Assembly (NCBI RefSeq): GCF_014650655.1
Contig: NZ_BMVJ01000018.1
Span: 65,266 to 103,725, forward strand
Origin: Streptomyces anandii JCM 4720
GTDB lineage: Bacteria; Actinomycetota; Actinomycetes; Streptomycetales; Streptomycetaceae
Reading direction: 5' to 3'
DNA length: 38,460 nucleotides
Below, one piece after another: positions 16,397 to 25,147 of the stretch (position 1 is the stretch's first letter; each line of letters starts with the position of its first letter). The notes beneath the pieces are model-generated. The model saw nothing but the letters and a program-made list of their open reading frames with translations. It did not search any database and had not been told where the DNA came from. A program made the translations under genes and the position numbers.

Positions 16397-17880
16397 ATGA
16401 CCGACCACGCACCACCCACCACCCCCTGTGCCGCTACGGCGGCCCACCCCGGAAGGTCACCACCATCACCCCGGAGATCACCCCGGCTGACAGGCGCGCC
16501 GTCCTCGACCGCGCGGCGCGCCTGCGTCAGCTATCCGAAGTAGACCGTGACGCCATCCGCATCGCCCAAGATCCGCACTTCTCTCGCTGGCTGGAGCAGA
16601 TCACCGCTACCGGCGGCTGCGCCCACCCCGTCCACCTCTCCGGCTCCACCACCACCCTGGACGGCACGACCGGCGAGATCCTCCGCCAGTACGACACCCG
16701 CGACGAACCCGGCGAACGCCTCCTCGTCCGCTGCCGCAACCGCCGGGCAACCGTCTGCGCCCCCTGCTCCCGCCTCCACGCCGGCGACACCTTCCACCTC
16801 GTCCGCGCGGGCCTGATGGGCGGCAAGAACGTCCCCACAGCCGTTCGCAACCGGCCCCGGCTCTTCGTCACCCTGACCGCGCCGTCCTTCGGACCCGTAC
16901 ACCGGGCCGGGGAACGCTGCCGTCCTCGTCGTGACGGTGGCGCGTGCGAACACGGGCGCCCCCTGGGCTGCGGCACCGAGCACGCTGCGACCGACCCCCT
17001 CATCGGCCAACCCCTGTGCCCTGACTGCTACGACTACAACGGACACGTCCTGTGGCACGCGCACGCATCCAAGCTGTGGGACCGGTTCGTCATCGACGTC
17101 CGGCGCCGCCTGGCCTCCTCCGTCGGCCTCGTACAGTCCGGCTTCGCCGACCACGCCCGACTGTCCTTCGCACGCGTCGCCGAGTACCAGAAACGGGCGG
17201 CCGTCCACGTGCATGCCGTCATCCGCCTCGACGGCCCCGACGGACCGACCGACGAACCCCCGGCCTGGGGCACCACCGACCGGCTCACCGACGCCGTACG
17301 CGCGTCCGCTGGGCGGGTCCTGGTCCGCACCCCGTACAGCCCGTCGGTGGGCGAAATCGTCTTCCGCTGGGGTGCTCAACTCGACGTCCGCCCGCTGCAC
17401 GCTGACAGCGCCGGGTCCGGTGATGACGCGGTAGCCGCGTACGTCGCGAAGTACGTCACCAAAGGAGCGAGCGAAACAGGCGCCGGCACCGACCACAAGG
17501 TCACAACCCGGGCCGACATAGACACGGCGCCGGTGAGCGAACACGTCCGCACCCTCATGCGCACCTGCTGGCGCCTCGGCGGCCTGCCTGAGTACGCATC
17601 CCTGCGCCTGCGCACCTGGATCCACAGCCTCGGCTACCGCGGCCACATCCTCACCAAATCCCGCGCCTACTCAACGACGTACGCGGCCCTGCGCGCCGAA
17701 CGCGCTCAGCACGTCGGTCATACCGAGATCCCTGGCGCGGTCACCGATTCGCACTGGCGCTACGTCGGCTCCGGCCACACCCCTGGTGCCGCGCTCATCG
17801 CGGCCGGAGTGGCAGAGGACGTGGCCATCAATCGAGCGGCGGCGGCCGAATCCTCTCAGCCGGGCGGTGGTGCTGTCTGA
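16397..17880 (+). CDS. RepSA-type HUH replication initiator, apparent -1 frameshift near start
   Basis: Replication initiator of pSAM2-type elements. Recognisable parts are ATGGCAHPVHL, CRNRRATVCAPCSRLHAGDTFHLVRAGL (shown as a zinc-binding C-x-C region near 16730-16815), FVTLTAPSFGPVH, the HUH motif VHVHAV (about 17203) and the candidate catalytic tyrosines in YVAKYVTK. The only start codon with a ribosome-binding site (AGAGAGG, eight nt upstream) is the ATG at 16397, but its frame closes at 16541-16543. The coding frame is continuously open from 16357 to 17880 yet has no ATG/GTG/TTG before 16816. A one-base change in the C5 run at 16422-16426 would join the two into a protein of about 494 residues. 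So this is a recent frameshift, a sequencing error, a programmed slip, or an unusual start. The gene otherwise looks intact. Confidence 0.82.
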
Positions 17881-18047
17881 GTACTGCGCGGAGGGAGCCG
17901 AGCAAGGCGGAGCGAGAGCAGGCGGCGGTGCGAGCGTGGATCAATCGTCAGTTACGCGACTCTCCCCCACTCTCCGACGATCAGCTTCGGAGCGTGGGGG
18001 AGATCCTGGGACTTCGGCTCATTCGGAGGTCCGCCACACGGGCTTGA
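17877..18047 (+). CDS. Candidate 56-residue protein with CTG start, overlapping rep
   Basis: A short frame, LSTARREPSKAEREQAAV and onward, ending IRRSATRA, with no ATG or GTG that covers it. Its CTG (17877-17879) overlaps the rep stop codon as CTGA, exactly where an ATGA coupling would be expected. The peptide is amphipathic and helical in character, with [30 protein letters not shown] and a basic end, which looks protein-like. It includes one TTA codon, so in Streptomyces it would need the bldA tRNA. Its last 29 bp overlap the convergent integrase gene. No excisionase-type gene is otherwise present between rep and integrase, so a directionality factor is one possibility. Unrecognised family; could be decaying DNA. 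Confidence 0.4.
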   Translation: MSTARREPSKAEREQAAVRAWINRQLRDSPPLSDDQLRSVGEILGLRLIRRSATRA

Positions 18048-19584
18048 GCAGTTCCGGATCGAAGGTCTTGTTGCCCTTGCCACCCGGTACGGCGATCACC
18101 GCGCTCAGCACCTTCTTGATCGCCTCCCGCTTCTGCGTGAGCGTCTTCGACTTCCACGACTTACGGATGTCGTCGGTGGCCTCCTCGGCCTCCGCCCTCA
18201 ATGCCTCGTGGGCCTTCTGGTCGGCACGCAGTTCCTTGATCCGGCGTTCGAGGACGGGGAGATTGCGGAAGAACGTCTCATCGTCGACGTCCGTGTCTTC
18301 GTCGTCGTGCCATCGGCGCTCAAGCTCCCTGCGGCTCTTCAAGGCACGTTCCAGCGCATCGGCCTTGTCCCAGTCCGGCACGTCCTGGGCCTTGTTTGCC
18401 GCGTCATGCTCGAGCTTGGCGATCACCAGCTCCTCAATGGCATCGTCTGCCTTGTCGCCACGCTTGTAGGTCTTGTTGCAGCCACCGTCCACGGTCTTCT
18501 TGCACATGTAGGCGTGCTCGTACTTGAGCCAGTCGTTCGCCTTGATCCCGATCATCTTGTTGTTGCAGACCGTGCCGTCCTCCAGCACGTGGCCGCAGCG
18601 GAGGATGCCTGTCAGCAAGTACTTGTGAACCAGGCCACCACGTGGCATGCCCGTTCCGCCACCACGCTCCCTGATCTTGGCCGTCACAGCGAACCATTGC
18701 TTCGGCGTGATGACGGGCTCCCACTCGCCCACGATCGGCTGGTCGTCGCCGTCGCGGACAAGCTCTCCCTTGATCTCGCGGTACCCACAGAGCCGTGCGT
18801 TCATCAGGACCTGCTTGACGGTCTGGTACTGGAAGGGGTTCCCACGGCTCGTGAGGTATCCGGCTTCCTTCCACTGCCGTGTGATCTCGGAGATGGAGGC
18901 GCCGGCAATCACGTCGTGCACAGCCTTCCGGATGGCGTCTGCCTCCTTCTGGCGCAGCGTGATCTTGTCGTCTTCCCACCCGAAGGGGCGCCACGCCGAG
19001 ACGGACTGCCCACGGATCGCCCGGCTGCGATGGCTGTTCCGGCTCCGCCGCTGCTTCTTCCTGGTCTCGCTGAGGGACATGGCGACTCCCACAAGTCCCT
19101 TGATCTCGAACCCCTCGGCGTACAGGTCTTGGATGCCGTTCGAGTCGTGGTAGACGCGCCCTTCGTGTGAGGTGAACGCCTTCAGGTACCGCTCCCAGTC
19201 GCTCGGGCGCCGGTACAGGCGGTCGTCGTTCACCGCCATGACGCCGTGGATCGGGTATCCCTCCGGCGTCGTGCCCGTCGTAAGGTCGGTGAGCAACTGC
19301 TCGAAGTCGTCGCGAACGACGCTCTCCTTGCTGGCGCTCTTGTCGTTGTCCGTGTACCGGTAGACGACCAGCCACCCGAACCGGCGTGCGGCCTCCGTCA
19401 TGTCCCGGTGCTGGTCCTCGATCCCGTGGGCGTCCTTCACCCGGCCGTCGAACGAGATCCGCGCGTAGCAGACCACGCACTTGAGGTTGGGATCAGCGGC
19501 CAGCATGGCGCGTACCTCCTCGACGGACGGCAGTCCCTCCGGCACGCCACGCAGCTTGCTGATCACCTCTTCGCGCTTGCCCAC
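18019..19584 (-). CDS. Large serine recombinase (integrase of the element)
   Basis: A 521-residue large serine recombinase. An unusual N-terminal extension of about 36 residues precedes the resolvase domain, where YARIS places the nucleophile at S44; [12 protein letters not shown] supplies conserved arginines (R122, R125). The recombinase domain spans about 185-310 ([21 protein letters not shown], shown in part; [15 protein letters not shown]). A zinc ribbon uses C330, C340, C361 and C369, and a coiled coil at about 405-475 is the usual arm that controls direction. Start GTG 19584 has GAGGGGGG just upstream. The gene begins 74 bp from the attR core, reading away from it, as is typical. It should integrate the element at thiC unaided and need a separate factor for excision. 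Confidence 0.95.
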   Translation of the reverse strand: MGKREEVISKLRGVPEGLPSVEEVRAMLAADPNLKCVVCYARISFDGRVKDAHGIEDQHRDMTEAARRFGWLVVYRYTDNDKSASKESVVRDDFEQLLTDLTTGTTPEGYPIHGVMAVNDDRLYRRPSDWERYLKAFTSHEGRVYHDSNGIQDLYAEGFEIKGLVGVAMSLSETRKKQRRSRNSHRSRAIRGQSVSAWRPFGWEDDKITLRQKEADAIRKAVHDVIAGASISEITRQWKEAGYLTSRGNPFQYQTVKQVLMNARLCGYREIKGELVRDGDDQPIVGEWEPVITPKQWFAVTAKIRERGGGTGMPRGGLVHKYLLTGILRCGHVLEDGTVCNNKMIGIKANDWLKYEHAYMCKKTVDGGCNKTYKRGDKADDAIEELVIAKLEHDAANKAQDVPDWDKADALERALKSRRELERRWHDDEDTDVDDETFFRNLPVLERRIKELRADQKAHEALRAEAEEATDDIRKSWKSKTLTQKREAIKKVLSAVIAVPGGKGNKTFDPELLKPVWRTSE

Positions 19585-19657
19585 GGTGTCCCCCCTCGGT
19601 CCAAGTCTGGGCTGCTGGAACGACCGTAGCGCATGTGGCGGTTCTAGTAATGCTCTA

Positions 19658-19669
19658 CTCGATGAAGAT
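19658..19669 (+). other. attR core
   Basis: Second copy of the 12-bp core CTCGATGAAGAT. To its right the original thiC sequence resumes; to its left is element DNA. The rejoined host site (attB) would read CCGAAGTTCTG, core, CTCGCAGGACA, with weak symmetry between TTCTGC and GCAGGA either side. The predicted attP joins the right-end TTCTAGTAATGCTCTA to the core and TAGCAAAAGC. Confidence 0.85.
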
Positions 19670-19790
19670 CTCGCAGGACATCCGCCGGGAACACGGGACC
19701 ACGCCGGTGGAGATCGAGGAGGGCATGGCGCAGAAGTCGAAGGAGTTCGCGGCGGCGGGGAACCGGGTGTACCTGCCGGTCACGGAGTGA
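19658..19790 (+). pseudogene. thiC: Displaced original 3' end of thiC
   Basis: After the core the frame reads [12 protein letters not shown] and ends in [19 protein letters not shown] followed by TGA at 19788-19790, in total 42 codons. This is the usual streptomycete ThiC ending, cut off from the rest of the gene by the insertion. It has no promoter of its own that I can see and no ribosome-binding site before the ATG at 19662, so it is a scar that would be rejoined to thiC on excision. Confidence 0.88.
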
Positions 19791-19841
19791 ACCGACCGCG
19801 GTGAACCCGCCGTGGTCCCGGCCCGGCCGGGCGGCGGACCG

Positions 19842-20699
19842 TCACTCCGGCTGGTGCTCGGGGCCTCCGAAGTCCGGGCTGGTGAAGTCCGGGCTGGTGT
19901 AGCTCGGGCGCGCGCCCGGGAGCCCGTCGTCAGGGCTGCTGAAGCCCGGCCGGTCGTAGCCCAGTTGCGGGATGCGGCCGGCCGGCGCCGAGGGTGCCGT
20001 GGGACGCACTGCGGCCGAGCCGGGGTCGGCGAGCGCGTCGCGCAGGAAGGGCAGGATGCCTCGCTCGAGCAGGGCGTCGTGCCAGGCCTCCCTGGCGCGG
20101 GTCACCTCCTTGCCCAGTTCGCCGTAGGGCCCGGCCTCCAGCGAGGGGCGGTTGCGCAGGGCGGTGAGGAGCAGACCGACGGCCGCCACGAGGATCGCCG
20201 CCGCGGTCAACGCGCCGAACACCCAGCCGGTGGTGATCATCGTCTGGGCGAAGGCGGGGGCCGGGTCGAGCATCTTCAGCGCGTAGCCGACGAGGAGGAA
20301 GAGGGCCGCGGCGACGCCGGCGAGTACGGGTGCGAGGACGGCCACGACGGCGCCCGCGCCCGCGCCGGTGGTCTCGGCGACCTCCCCCACGGCGGCGGCG
20401 AGCGACACCGTGGCGCCGTCCGGTTCGGCGGTGCCGGGCCCGCGCAGGGTCGGCCGGGCGGCGTCGGCCGGGCGGCGGAGTTCCTCGCGGATCTTCACGT
20501 AGTGCTGGTACTCGCTCGCCGCGGCCGCCGTTATCAGGGCGGTGGCGTTGAGTGCCATGGTGCGCAGTTGTTCGGGGTTGAGCCGCTGTCCGACGGCGGC
20601 GAGTTCCGGGCGGTGTGGGGCGGAGCGCAGCGCCTCATCGAGGATCCGCTCGTATTCCTGGCGGTCCTCGCTCAGCAGGTGCTGCGGAACGCTGTTCAT
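19842..20699 (-). CDS. Two-TM hypothetical protein with Pro-rich tail
   Basis: A 285-residue membrane protein. The N-terminal 120 residues are helical (SEDRQEYERILDEALRS, then LNATALITAAAASEYQHYVKIREEL). Two TM segments lie at about 136-160 and 172-200 (VVAVLAPVLAGVAAALFLLVG; GWVFGALTAAAILVAAVGLL). The C-terminus is disordered, Pro/Ser-rich, with TSPDF repeats. No catalytic motif and no recognised family. The ATG at 20699 is preferred because a GGGGG stretch lies six nt upstream; an ATG at 20705 is also in frame but too close to it. First host gene after the element. Confidence 0.78.
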   Translation of the reverse strand: MNSVPQHLLSEDRQEYERILDEALRSAPHRPELAAVGQRLNPEQLRTMALNATALITAAAASEYQHYVKIREELRRPADAARPTLRGPGTAEPDGATVSLAAAVGEVAETTGAGAGAVVAVLAPVLAGVAAALFLLVGYALKMLDPAPAFAQTMITTGWVFGALTAAAILVAAVGLLLTALRNRPSLEAGPYGELGKEVTRAREAWHDALLERGILPFLRDALADPGSAAVRPTAPSAPAGRIPQLGYDRPGFSSPDDGLPGARPSYTSPDFTSPDFGGPEHQPE

Positions 20700-20897
20700 G
20701 TGCATCCCCCGATGCTCCGTAGGGCTTGGGGCTCGCATGGCGGCGAGCCGTCGGGCAGAAACGGAGGGGAGCCTGCTACGGATAAGCCGATGGTAGAGCC
20801 GTGACGGCGCGCGGTGACAGGGGGTTTCCACAAATTGGCCGTCGGCCCGGGCGGCCCTCGGGTGCCGGCCGGCGCGCTCGGATGCGCCGGTGAACGG

Positions 20898-22064
20898 TCA
20901 GCCTTCCAGGGGAAGTTGCTGGACCAGCAGCTTTCCGGCCATGGTCACGCCGCCGTCCATCGCGATGGCGAGTCCGTCGGCGTAGACGTGCGGCCCCTCC
21001 ACCACGGGGCCCGCGGTGTCCTCGCCGTCCTCGGAGCCGACTTCGCCCAGAAGGTAGGGAATCGGGCTGTGGCCATGAACGATCCGGGTGCCGCCGTACG
21101 TATCGAGCAGGGAGCGCACGGCGTCGGCGCCGTCGTCGCGGAAGGAGAAGCGTTTGGTGAACTTGCGGAAGAGATCCCAGACCTCGTCCGCGTCGTTGCG
21201 GGTGAGCGTCTCGCGGACGGTGTCGTTGACCGCCTCGATCGAGTCGCCGTAGTCGAGATAGGCGGTGGTGTCGGAGTGGACGAGCAGATAGCCGTCGACC
21301 TCCTCGACGGCGTCCAGACGGGCCATCCACTGCAGGTGGTGGTCCTGGAGGCGGTCCATGTCCGACTTCTGCCCGCCGTTGAGCAGCCAGGCCGCCTGGA
21401 AGGTGGCGGTGCCCGCGCCGGAGTTGACGGGGGTGTCGCCGAAGCGTTTGGCGCCGAGCAGCAGCAACTCGTGGTTTCCCATGAGGGCCTTGCAGTAGCC
21501 GCCGGCTGCGGCGGCCTCCGCGGACAGCCGCATCACCAGGTCGATGACGCCGATGCCGTCCGGGCCGCGGTCGGTGAAGTCGCCGAGGAACCACAGCCGC
21601 GCCGTGCCCGCGCACCACTGGCCGGCGGCGTCGACGAGGCCCTTCTCCTGGAGGGCGGCGACCAACTGGTCGAGATAGCCGTGCACGTCTCCGACGACGT
21701 ACAGCGGGCCGGATCCGGTGCCGGGCTGCGCCGCCGGGGCCGGGGCCGGGTCGACGGTCACCTGGACGGTGTCGGTGCGGTTGATGACGGGCAGGTCGCG
21801 CTGGGTGGGCGTGTACGCGTCCGGGTAGCCCTCCGGAGCCGCCGGGCGGCCCTCCTCGACGGGCGGGGCGGTATCGGCGGCGCGCGTCGTGCCGGCGTAC
21901 GGGCCGGTCTCGGCCGGGCGCGGGCCGCCGTCGTAGGGGCCCGTCTCGGCCGGGTGCGGACTGTGGGCGTACGGACCGGTCTCGTTGACGTACGCGGGCA
22001 CCCGGAAGTCGCGCAGCGTCGCCGTGCGCTCCATCTCGGGCCCCTGACCGGCCCCCTGAGTCAT
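20898..22064 (-). CDS. Metallophosphoesterase (calcineurin-like) with ETGPY repeats
   Basis: A 388-residue protein. The C-terminal catalytic domain carries every calcineurin-like signature: GDVHG, GDFTDRG, GNHE, and later LLVHSD and HGHSP, so it can bind two metals and hydrolyse a phosphoester. It is of the serine/threonine phosphatase or diadenosine tetraphosphatase type; the substrate is unknown. The N-terminal 100 residues are low-complexity, with three copies of ETGPY within AETGPYDGG-type units, and may be a flexible targeting region. The start ATG at 22064 has GGAGGGG just upstream; an in-frame ATG at 22145 and several others lack one. It is a cytosolic protein without TM segments. Confidence 0.85.
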   Translation of the reverse strand: MTQGAGQGPEMERTATLRDFRVPAYVNETGPYAHSPHPAETGPYDGGPRPAETGPYAGTTRAADTAPPVEEGRPAAPEGYPDAYTPTQRDLPVINRTDTVQVTVDPAPAPAAQPGTGSGPLYVVGDVHGYLDQLVAALQEKGLVDAAGQWCAGTARLWFLGDFTDRGPDGIGVIDLVMRLSAEAAAAGGYCKALMGNHELLLLGAKRFGDTPVNSGAGTATFQAAWLLNGGQKSDMDRLQDHHLQWMARLDAVEEVDGYLLVHSDTTAYLDYGDSIEAVNDTVRETLTRNDADEVWDLFRKFTKRFSFRDDGADAVRSLLDTYGGTRIVHGHSPIPYLLGEVGSEDGEDTAGPVVEGPHVYADGLAIAMDGGVTMAGKLLVQQLPLEG

Positions 22065-22209
22065 CGACCCCTCCACCATCGCGCCGCATCTGCACCGCTT
22101 CGGACTGCCTGGTCGCAGCGGCCCGCGGTGTCGTGGGCCCATCATAGGAATGCGGATCGCGCCATGTGATGACCCAGGGGTGGTGAATCGGAGCAGTCCT
22201 CAGGTTCAC

Positions 22210-22225
22210 CGGGGCTTTCGCCCCG
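22210..22225 (-). terminator. Short terminator after the LacI-family gene
   Basis: CGGGGC and GCCCCG around a 4-nt TTTC loop. It lies about 58 bp past the stop codon of the minus-strand regulator ending at 22283 and before the metallophosphoesterase gene. It separates the two transcription units. Confidence 0.6.
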
Positions 22226-22282
22226 ATTGGGCACTCTTCGGCGGTCCCACGACCGGCTGTTCGTCCTGCTCCTTCGGTGCGT

Positions 22283-23395
22283 CTACCGCCCCTCCGGCGC
22301 GCGCGGCGGGCTGACGGTCGTGCGCGGCGGCCGCCGCTGGGACGACGTGCGCACGATCAGCTCGGTCGGTATGACCTGCTCGACCGGCTGGTCGGAGTCG
22401 ACGCCCTCGATGGCGTCGATCAGGAGCTGGACCACCGCCGTGCCGATGCGCCGCGGCTTGAGGGACAGGGTGGTGATGGGCGGCTCGGTGTTGGCGTAGA
22501 CCGTGGACTCGCTGCAGCAGACCAGCAGCAGGTCCTCCGGGACGCGCAGGCCGTAGCGGCGGGCGGCGGCGAGCAGGTCGGTGCCGTTGGGGTCGAACAG
22601 TCCGTAGACGGCGTCCGGGCGGTCGGGGCGGGCCAGCAGCCGGTCGGCGGCGACGGCGCCCGCGCAGGGGTCGTGGGCCGGATAGGCCTCGTACACCGGG
22701 TCCTGGCCGACGCGCTCGCACCAGTGCAGGTAGGCGGTGGTCGACAGGTGGGTGTACGTGTCGGTCGTGGTGCCGGTGAGCAGGCCGATGCGGCGGGCGC
22801 CGGCCTCGGCGAGGTGGTCGAGGATGTCGAGGACGGCGGCCTCGTGGTCGTTGTCGACCCAGGCGGTCACCGGGAGGGTGCCGGCCGGGCGGCCGTCGCT
22901 GACCACCGGTAAGCCCTGGCGGACCAGCTCGCTGACGACCGGGTCCTGGTCGGAGGGGTCGATGACGACCGTGCCGTCCAGTGCGACGTTCGACCAGACG
23001 TCGTGGCGCGAGGTCGCGGGCAGGATCACCAGGGCGTAACCCCGGGCGAGCGCGGCGGAGGTGGCGGCGCGGGCCATCTCGGCGAAGTAGGCGAACTCGG
23101 TGAAGGTGAAAGGTTCATCCCCGTACGTCGTCACGGTCAGGCCGATGAGGCCGGACTTGCCGGTACGGAGGGTCCGGGCCGCGGCCGAGGGGCGGTACCC
23201 CAGCCGGTCGGCGACCTCGCGCACATGGCGTCGGGTGGCGTCCGGGAGCCGGCCCTTACCGTTGAGGGCGTCGGAGACGGTCGTGATGGAGACTCCGGCG
23301 GCGGCGGCCACGTCTCTGATGCCCGCTCGGCCCGGCCGGCTGCCTCGACGGGAGGTTTCCGCGCGGCTCACCTGGTGCTTCCCTGCTGCTGTCAT
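22283..23395 (-). CDS. LacI-family transcriptional regulator
   Basis: A 370-residue LacI/GalR regulator. The DNA-binding head is IRDVAAAAGVSITTVSDALNGKG with the hinge helix RPSAAARTLRTGKSGLIG. The periplasmic-binding-protein-like core extends from about 70 to 345 and ends in EQVIPTELIVRTS. It presumably senses a sugar or related ligand, but no transport or catabolic genes are adjacent, so the target is unknown. The ATG at 23395 (MTAAGKHQVSR) is chosen because the upstream frame lacks protein-like content. Divergent from the aminotransferase gene. Confidence 0.88.
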   Translation of the reverse strand: MTAAGKHQVSRAETSRRGSRPGRAGIRDVAAAAGVSITTVSDALNGKGRLPDATRRHVREVADRLGYRPSAAARTLRTGKSGLIGLTVTTYGDEPFTFTEFAYFAEMARAATSAALARGYALVILPATSRHDVWSNVALDGTVVIDPSDQDPVVSELVRQGLPVVSDGRPAGTLPVTAWVDNDHEAAVLDILDHLAEAGARRIGLLTGTTTDTYTHLSTTAYLHWCERVGQDPVYEAYPAHDPCAGAVAADRLLARPDRPDAVYGLFDPNGTDLLAAARRYGLRVPEDLLLVCCSESTVYANTEPPITTLSLKPRRIGTAVVQLLIDAIEGVDSDQPVEQVIPTELIVRTSSQRRPPRTTVSPPRAPEGR

Positions 23396-23815
23396 GGCGA
23401 GCCGATAGTAGGGCTCATGCGGTGGGGTAGTGCGGACGCATATGCACGCGTTGACAGGCACGTTTCTGCATGGTCATCAGGCGTCAACTGCCTTTGAAAG
23501 CAAGTAAGTTAGGCGATTCAATGCCAGTACGCGGCGTGTCGGCGTGCATGGGCCTGCCGAGCCCGTCATGTTTCGAAGAGGTCTCAACTCACCTGCACGG
23601 GGGATGCGCGCCACGGCGTGAGCCACCGGCGCGTAGATATATGTGTGGCACGCCCCCCAATTCGTACACCTTCGTACGGTGGTGCCCTTGATGCCGGTGT
23701 GACGGATGTGATTCGCCCCGCCGATCGTGATCTCTCCCGACCCATACGCAGCGGCGCCCAATCCTCTTAAGGTGAGCAGTATTGGAAAGCCGGTGTGGTC
23801 ACGAGGAGGACTGCG
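23396..23815. other. Divergent intergenic region (regulator / aminotransferase)
   Basis: 420 bp holding the promoters of both flanking genes. I found no clear LacI-type operator (TGxxA...TxxCA palindrome). There are short dyads such as GTAC-N7-GTAC near 23666-23680. The section around 23640-23720 is lower in GC and unremarkable. No RNA gene or reading frame recognised. Confidence 0.4.
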
Positions 23816-24895
23816 GTGAGCGAGACGAGCCCGAAGCTGCGTGCCGAGCTGGAGGGTATCCCCACCTACAAGCCGGGCAAGCCCGCCGCGGCCGACGGTC
23901 CGGTGGCCTACAAGCTGTCGTCCAACGAGAACCCCTACCCGCCGCTGCCGGGCGTGATGGAGACGGTGACCGCGGCCGCCTGCTCCTTCAACCGCTACCC
24001 GGACATGGGGTGCGCGGCCCTCACCGCCGAGCTGGCCGAACGCTTCGGCGTGCCGGCCTCCCACGTGGCCACCGGCACCGGCTCGGTCGGGGTCGCGCAG
24101 CAGCTGATCCAGGCGACCAGCGGCCCCGGTGACGAGGTCGTCTACGCCTGGCGGTCCTTCGAGGCCTACCCGATCATCACGCAGATCAGCGGGGCGACCT
24201 CCGTCCAGGTGCCGCTGACGCCGGGTGACGTGCACGACCTGGACGCGATGGCGGACGCGATCACCGACCGCACCCGCCTGATCTTCGTCTGCAACCCGAA
24301 CAACCCCACCGGCACGGTGGTGCGCCGGGCCGAGCTGGAGCGCTTCCTCGACCGGGTGCCGGCCGACGTCCTGGTGGTGCTCGACGAGGCCTACCGCGAG
24401 TTCATCCGTGACCCCGAGGTGCCCGACGGCGTGACGCTGTACCGCGAGCGCCCCAACGTCTGCGTGCTGCGCACGTTCTCCAAGGCCTATGGCCTCGCGG
24501 GGCTCAGGGTCGGCTTCGCCATCGCCCATGAGCGGGTGGCGGCGGCGCTGCGCAAGACGGCGGTGCCCTTCGGCGTGAGCCAGCTGGCGCAGGAGGCGGC
24601 GATCGCCTCGCTGCGCGCCGAGGACGAGCTGCTGGGCCGGGTCGGCTCGCTGGTGTGCGAGCGCATCCGCGTGGTCGACGCGCTGCGCGCGCAGGGCTGG
24701 ACGGTGCCCGAGACCCAGGCCAACTTCGTGTGGCTGCGGCTGGGGGAGCGTACGACCGCCTTCGCCGAGGCCTGCGAGCAGGCGGGTGTGGTGATCCGGC
24801 CGTTCGCCGGTGAGGGCGTGCGGGTGACGATCGGCGAGGCCGAGGGGAACGACATCTTCCTGAAGGCGGCGGAGGCGTTCCGCAGGGAGGCGTGA
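23816..24895 (+). CDS. HisC-type (histidinol-phosphate / aromatic) aminotransferase
   Basis: A 359-residue fold-type I aminotransferase. Visible motifs are [13 protein letters not shown] near the N-terminus, CNPNNPTGT for cofactor binding, VLDEAYREF with the pyridine-ring Asp, and [15 protein letters not shown] with the Schiff-base K223; R-containing SGLR-type residues follow. The family covers histidinol-phosphate aminotransferase and aromatic amino acid aminotransferase. Since it is not in a his operon here, an aromatic or broad role is quite possible. The GTG at 23816 has GAGGAGG six nt upstream, a strong site; an ATG at 23795 is in frame but unlikely. Followed by a very strong terminator. 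Confidence 0.88.
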   Translation: MSETSPKLRAELEGIPTYKPGKPAAADGPVAYKLSSNENPYPPLPGVMETVTAAACSFNRYPDMGCAALTAELAERFGVPASHVATGTGSVGVAQQLIQATSGPGDEVVYAWRSFEAYPIITQISGATSVQVPLTPGDVHDLDAMADAITDRTRLIFVCNPNNPTGTVVRRAELERFLDRVPADVLVVLDEAYREFIRDPEVPDGVTLYRERPNVCVLRTFSKAYGLAGLRVGFAIAHERVAAALRKTAVPFGVSQLAQEAAIASLRAEDELLGRVGSLVCERIRVVDALRAQGWTVPETQANFVWLRLGERTTAFAEACEQAGVVIRPFAGEGVRVTIGEAEGNDIFLKAAEAFRREA

Positions 24896-24935
24896 CGGCT
24901 TCCGCCGCTCGCCGGTACTGAGCGGTCCGACGGGC

Positions 24936-24974
24936 CCTGGAGGGCCCCGCGCACTCGGCGCGGGGCCCTCCAGG
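24936..24974 (+). terminator. Strong terminator of the aminotransferase gene
   Basis: A perfect 17-bp stem, CCTGGAGGGCCCCGCGC (24936-24952) with 24958-24974, and a 5-nt loop, followed by TGTTTG. It is the most stable hairpin in the window and separates this gene from the cyd operon. Confidence 0.88.
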
Positions 24975-25046
24975 TGTTTGAGCGATCCACGTCACAGGGA
25001 CCCCCCGTCGTTCCGGGAAATCCGGTGAGTCATAATTGCTTGTGAA

Positions 25047-25062
25047 TGTGAACGCGTTCACA
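25047..25062. promoter_or_regulatory. Rex operator (ROP) of the cyd operon
   Basis: TGTGAACGCGTTCACA is a perfect 16-bp palindrome that matches the Rex-binding sequence known from Streptomyces cyd. Rex represses at low NADH/NAD+ and releases DNA when NADH rises at low oxygen. CATAAT at 25031-25036, just upstream, is a good -10 box, so the operator covers the transcription start about 100 bp before cydA. Confidence 0.88.
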
Positions 25063-25147
25063 AGCTAGTCCGATTGCTGCCCTGTTGTGCAGGCCGTACC
25101 GGGGCAAACCGCCGCTGAGACCCCGGCGGCGTAAGGAGAGTGACGAC

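Noticed and set aside
17786..18469. Plus-strand open frame opposite the 3' end of the integrase (227 codons)
   Set aside because: Ser/Arg-rich shadow of the integrase frame; no ribosome-binding site and no recognisable motif.
23462..23815. Possible tRNA or other RNA gene in the LacI-aminotransferase gap
   Set aside because: No cloverleaf-compatible set of arms or T-loop (GGTTCGAATCC-like) was found.
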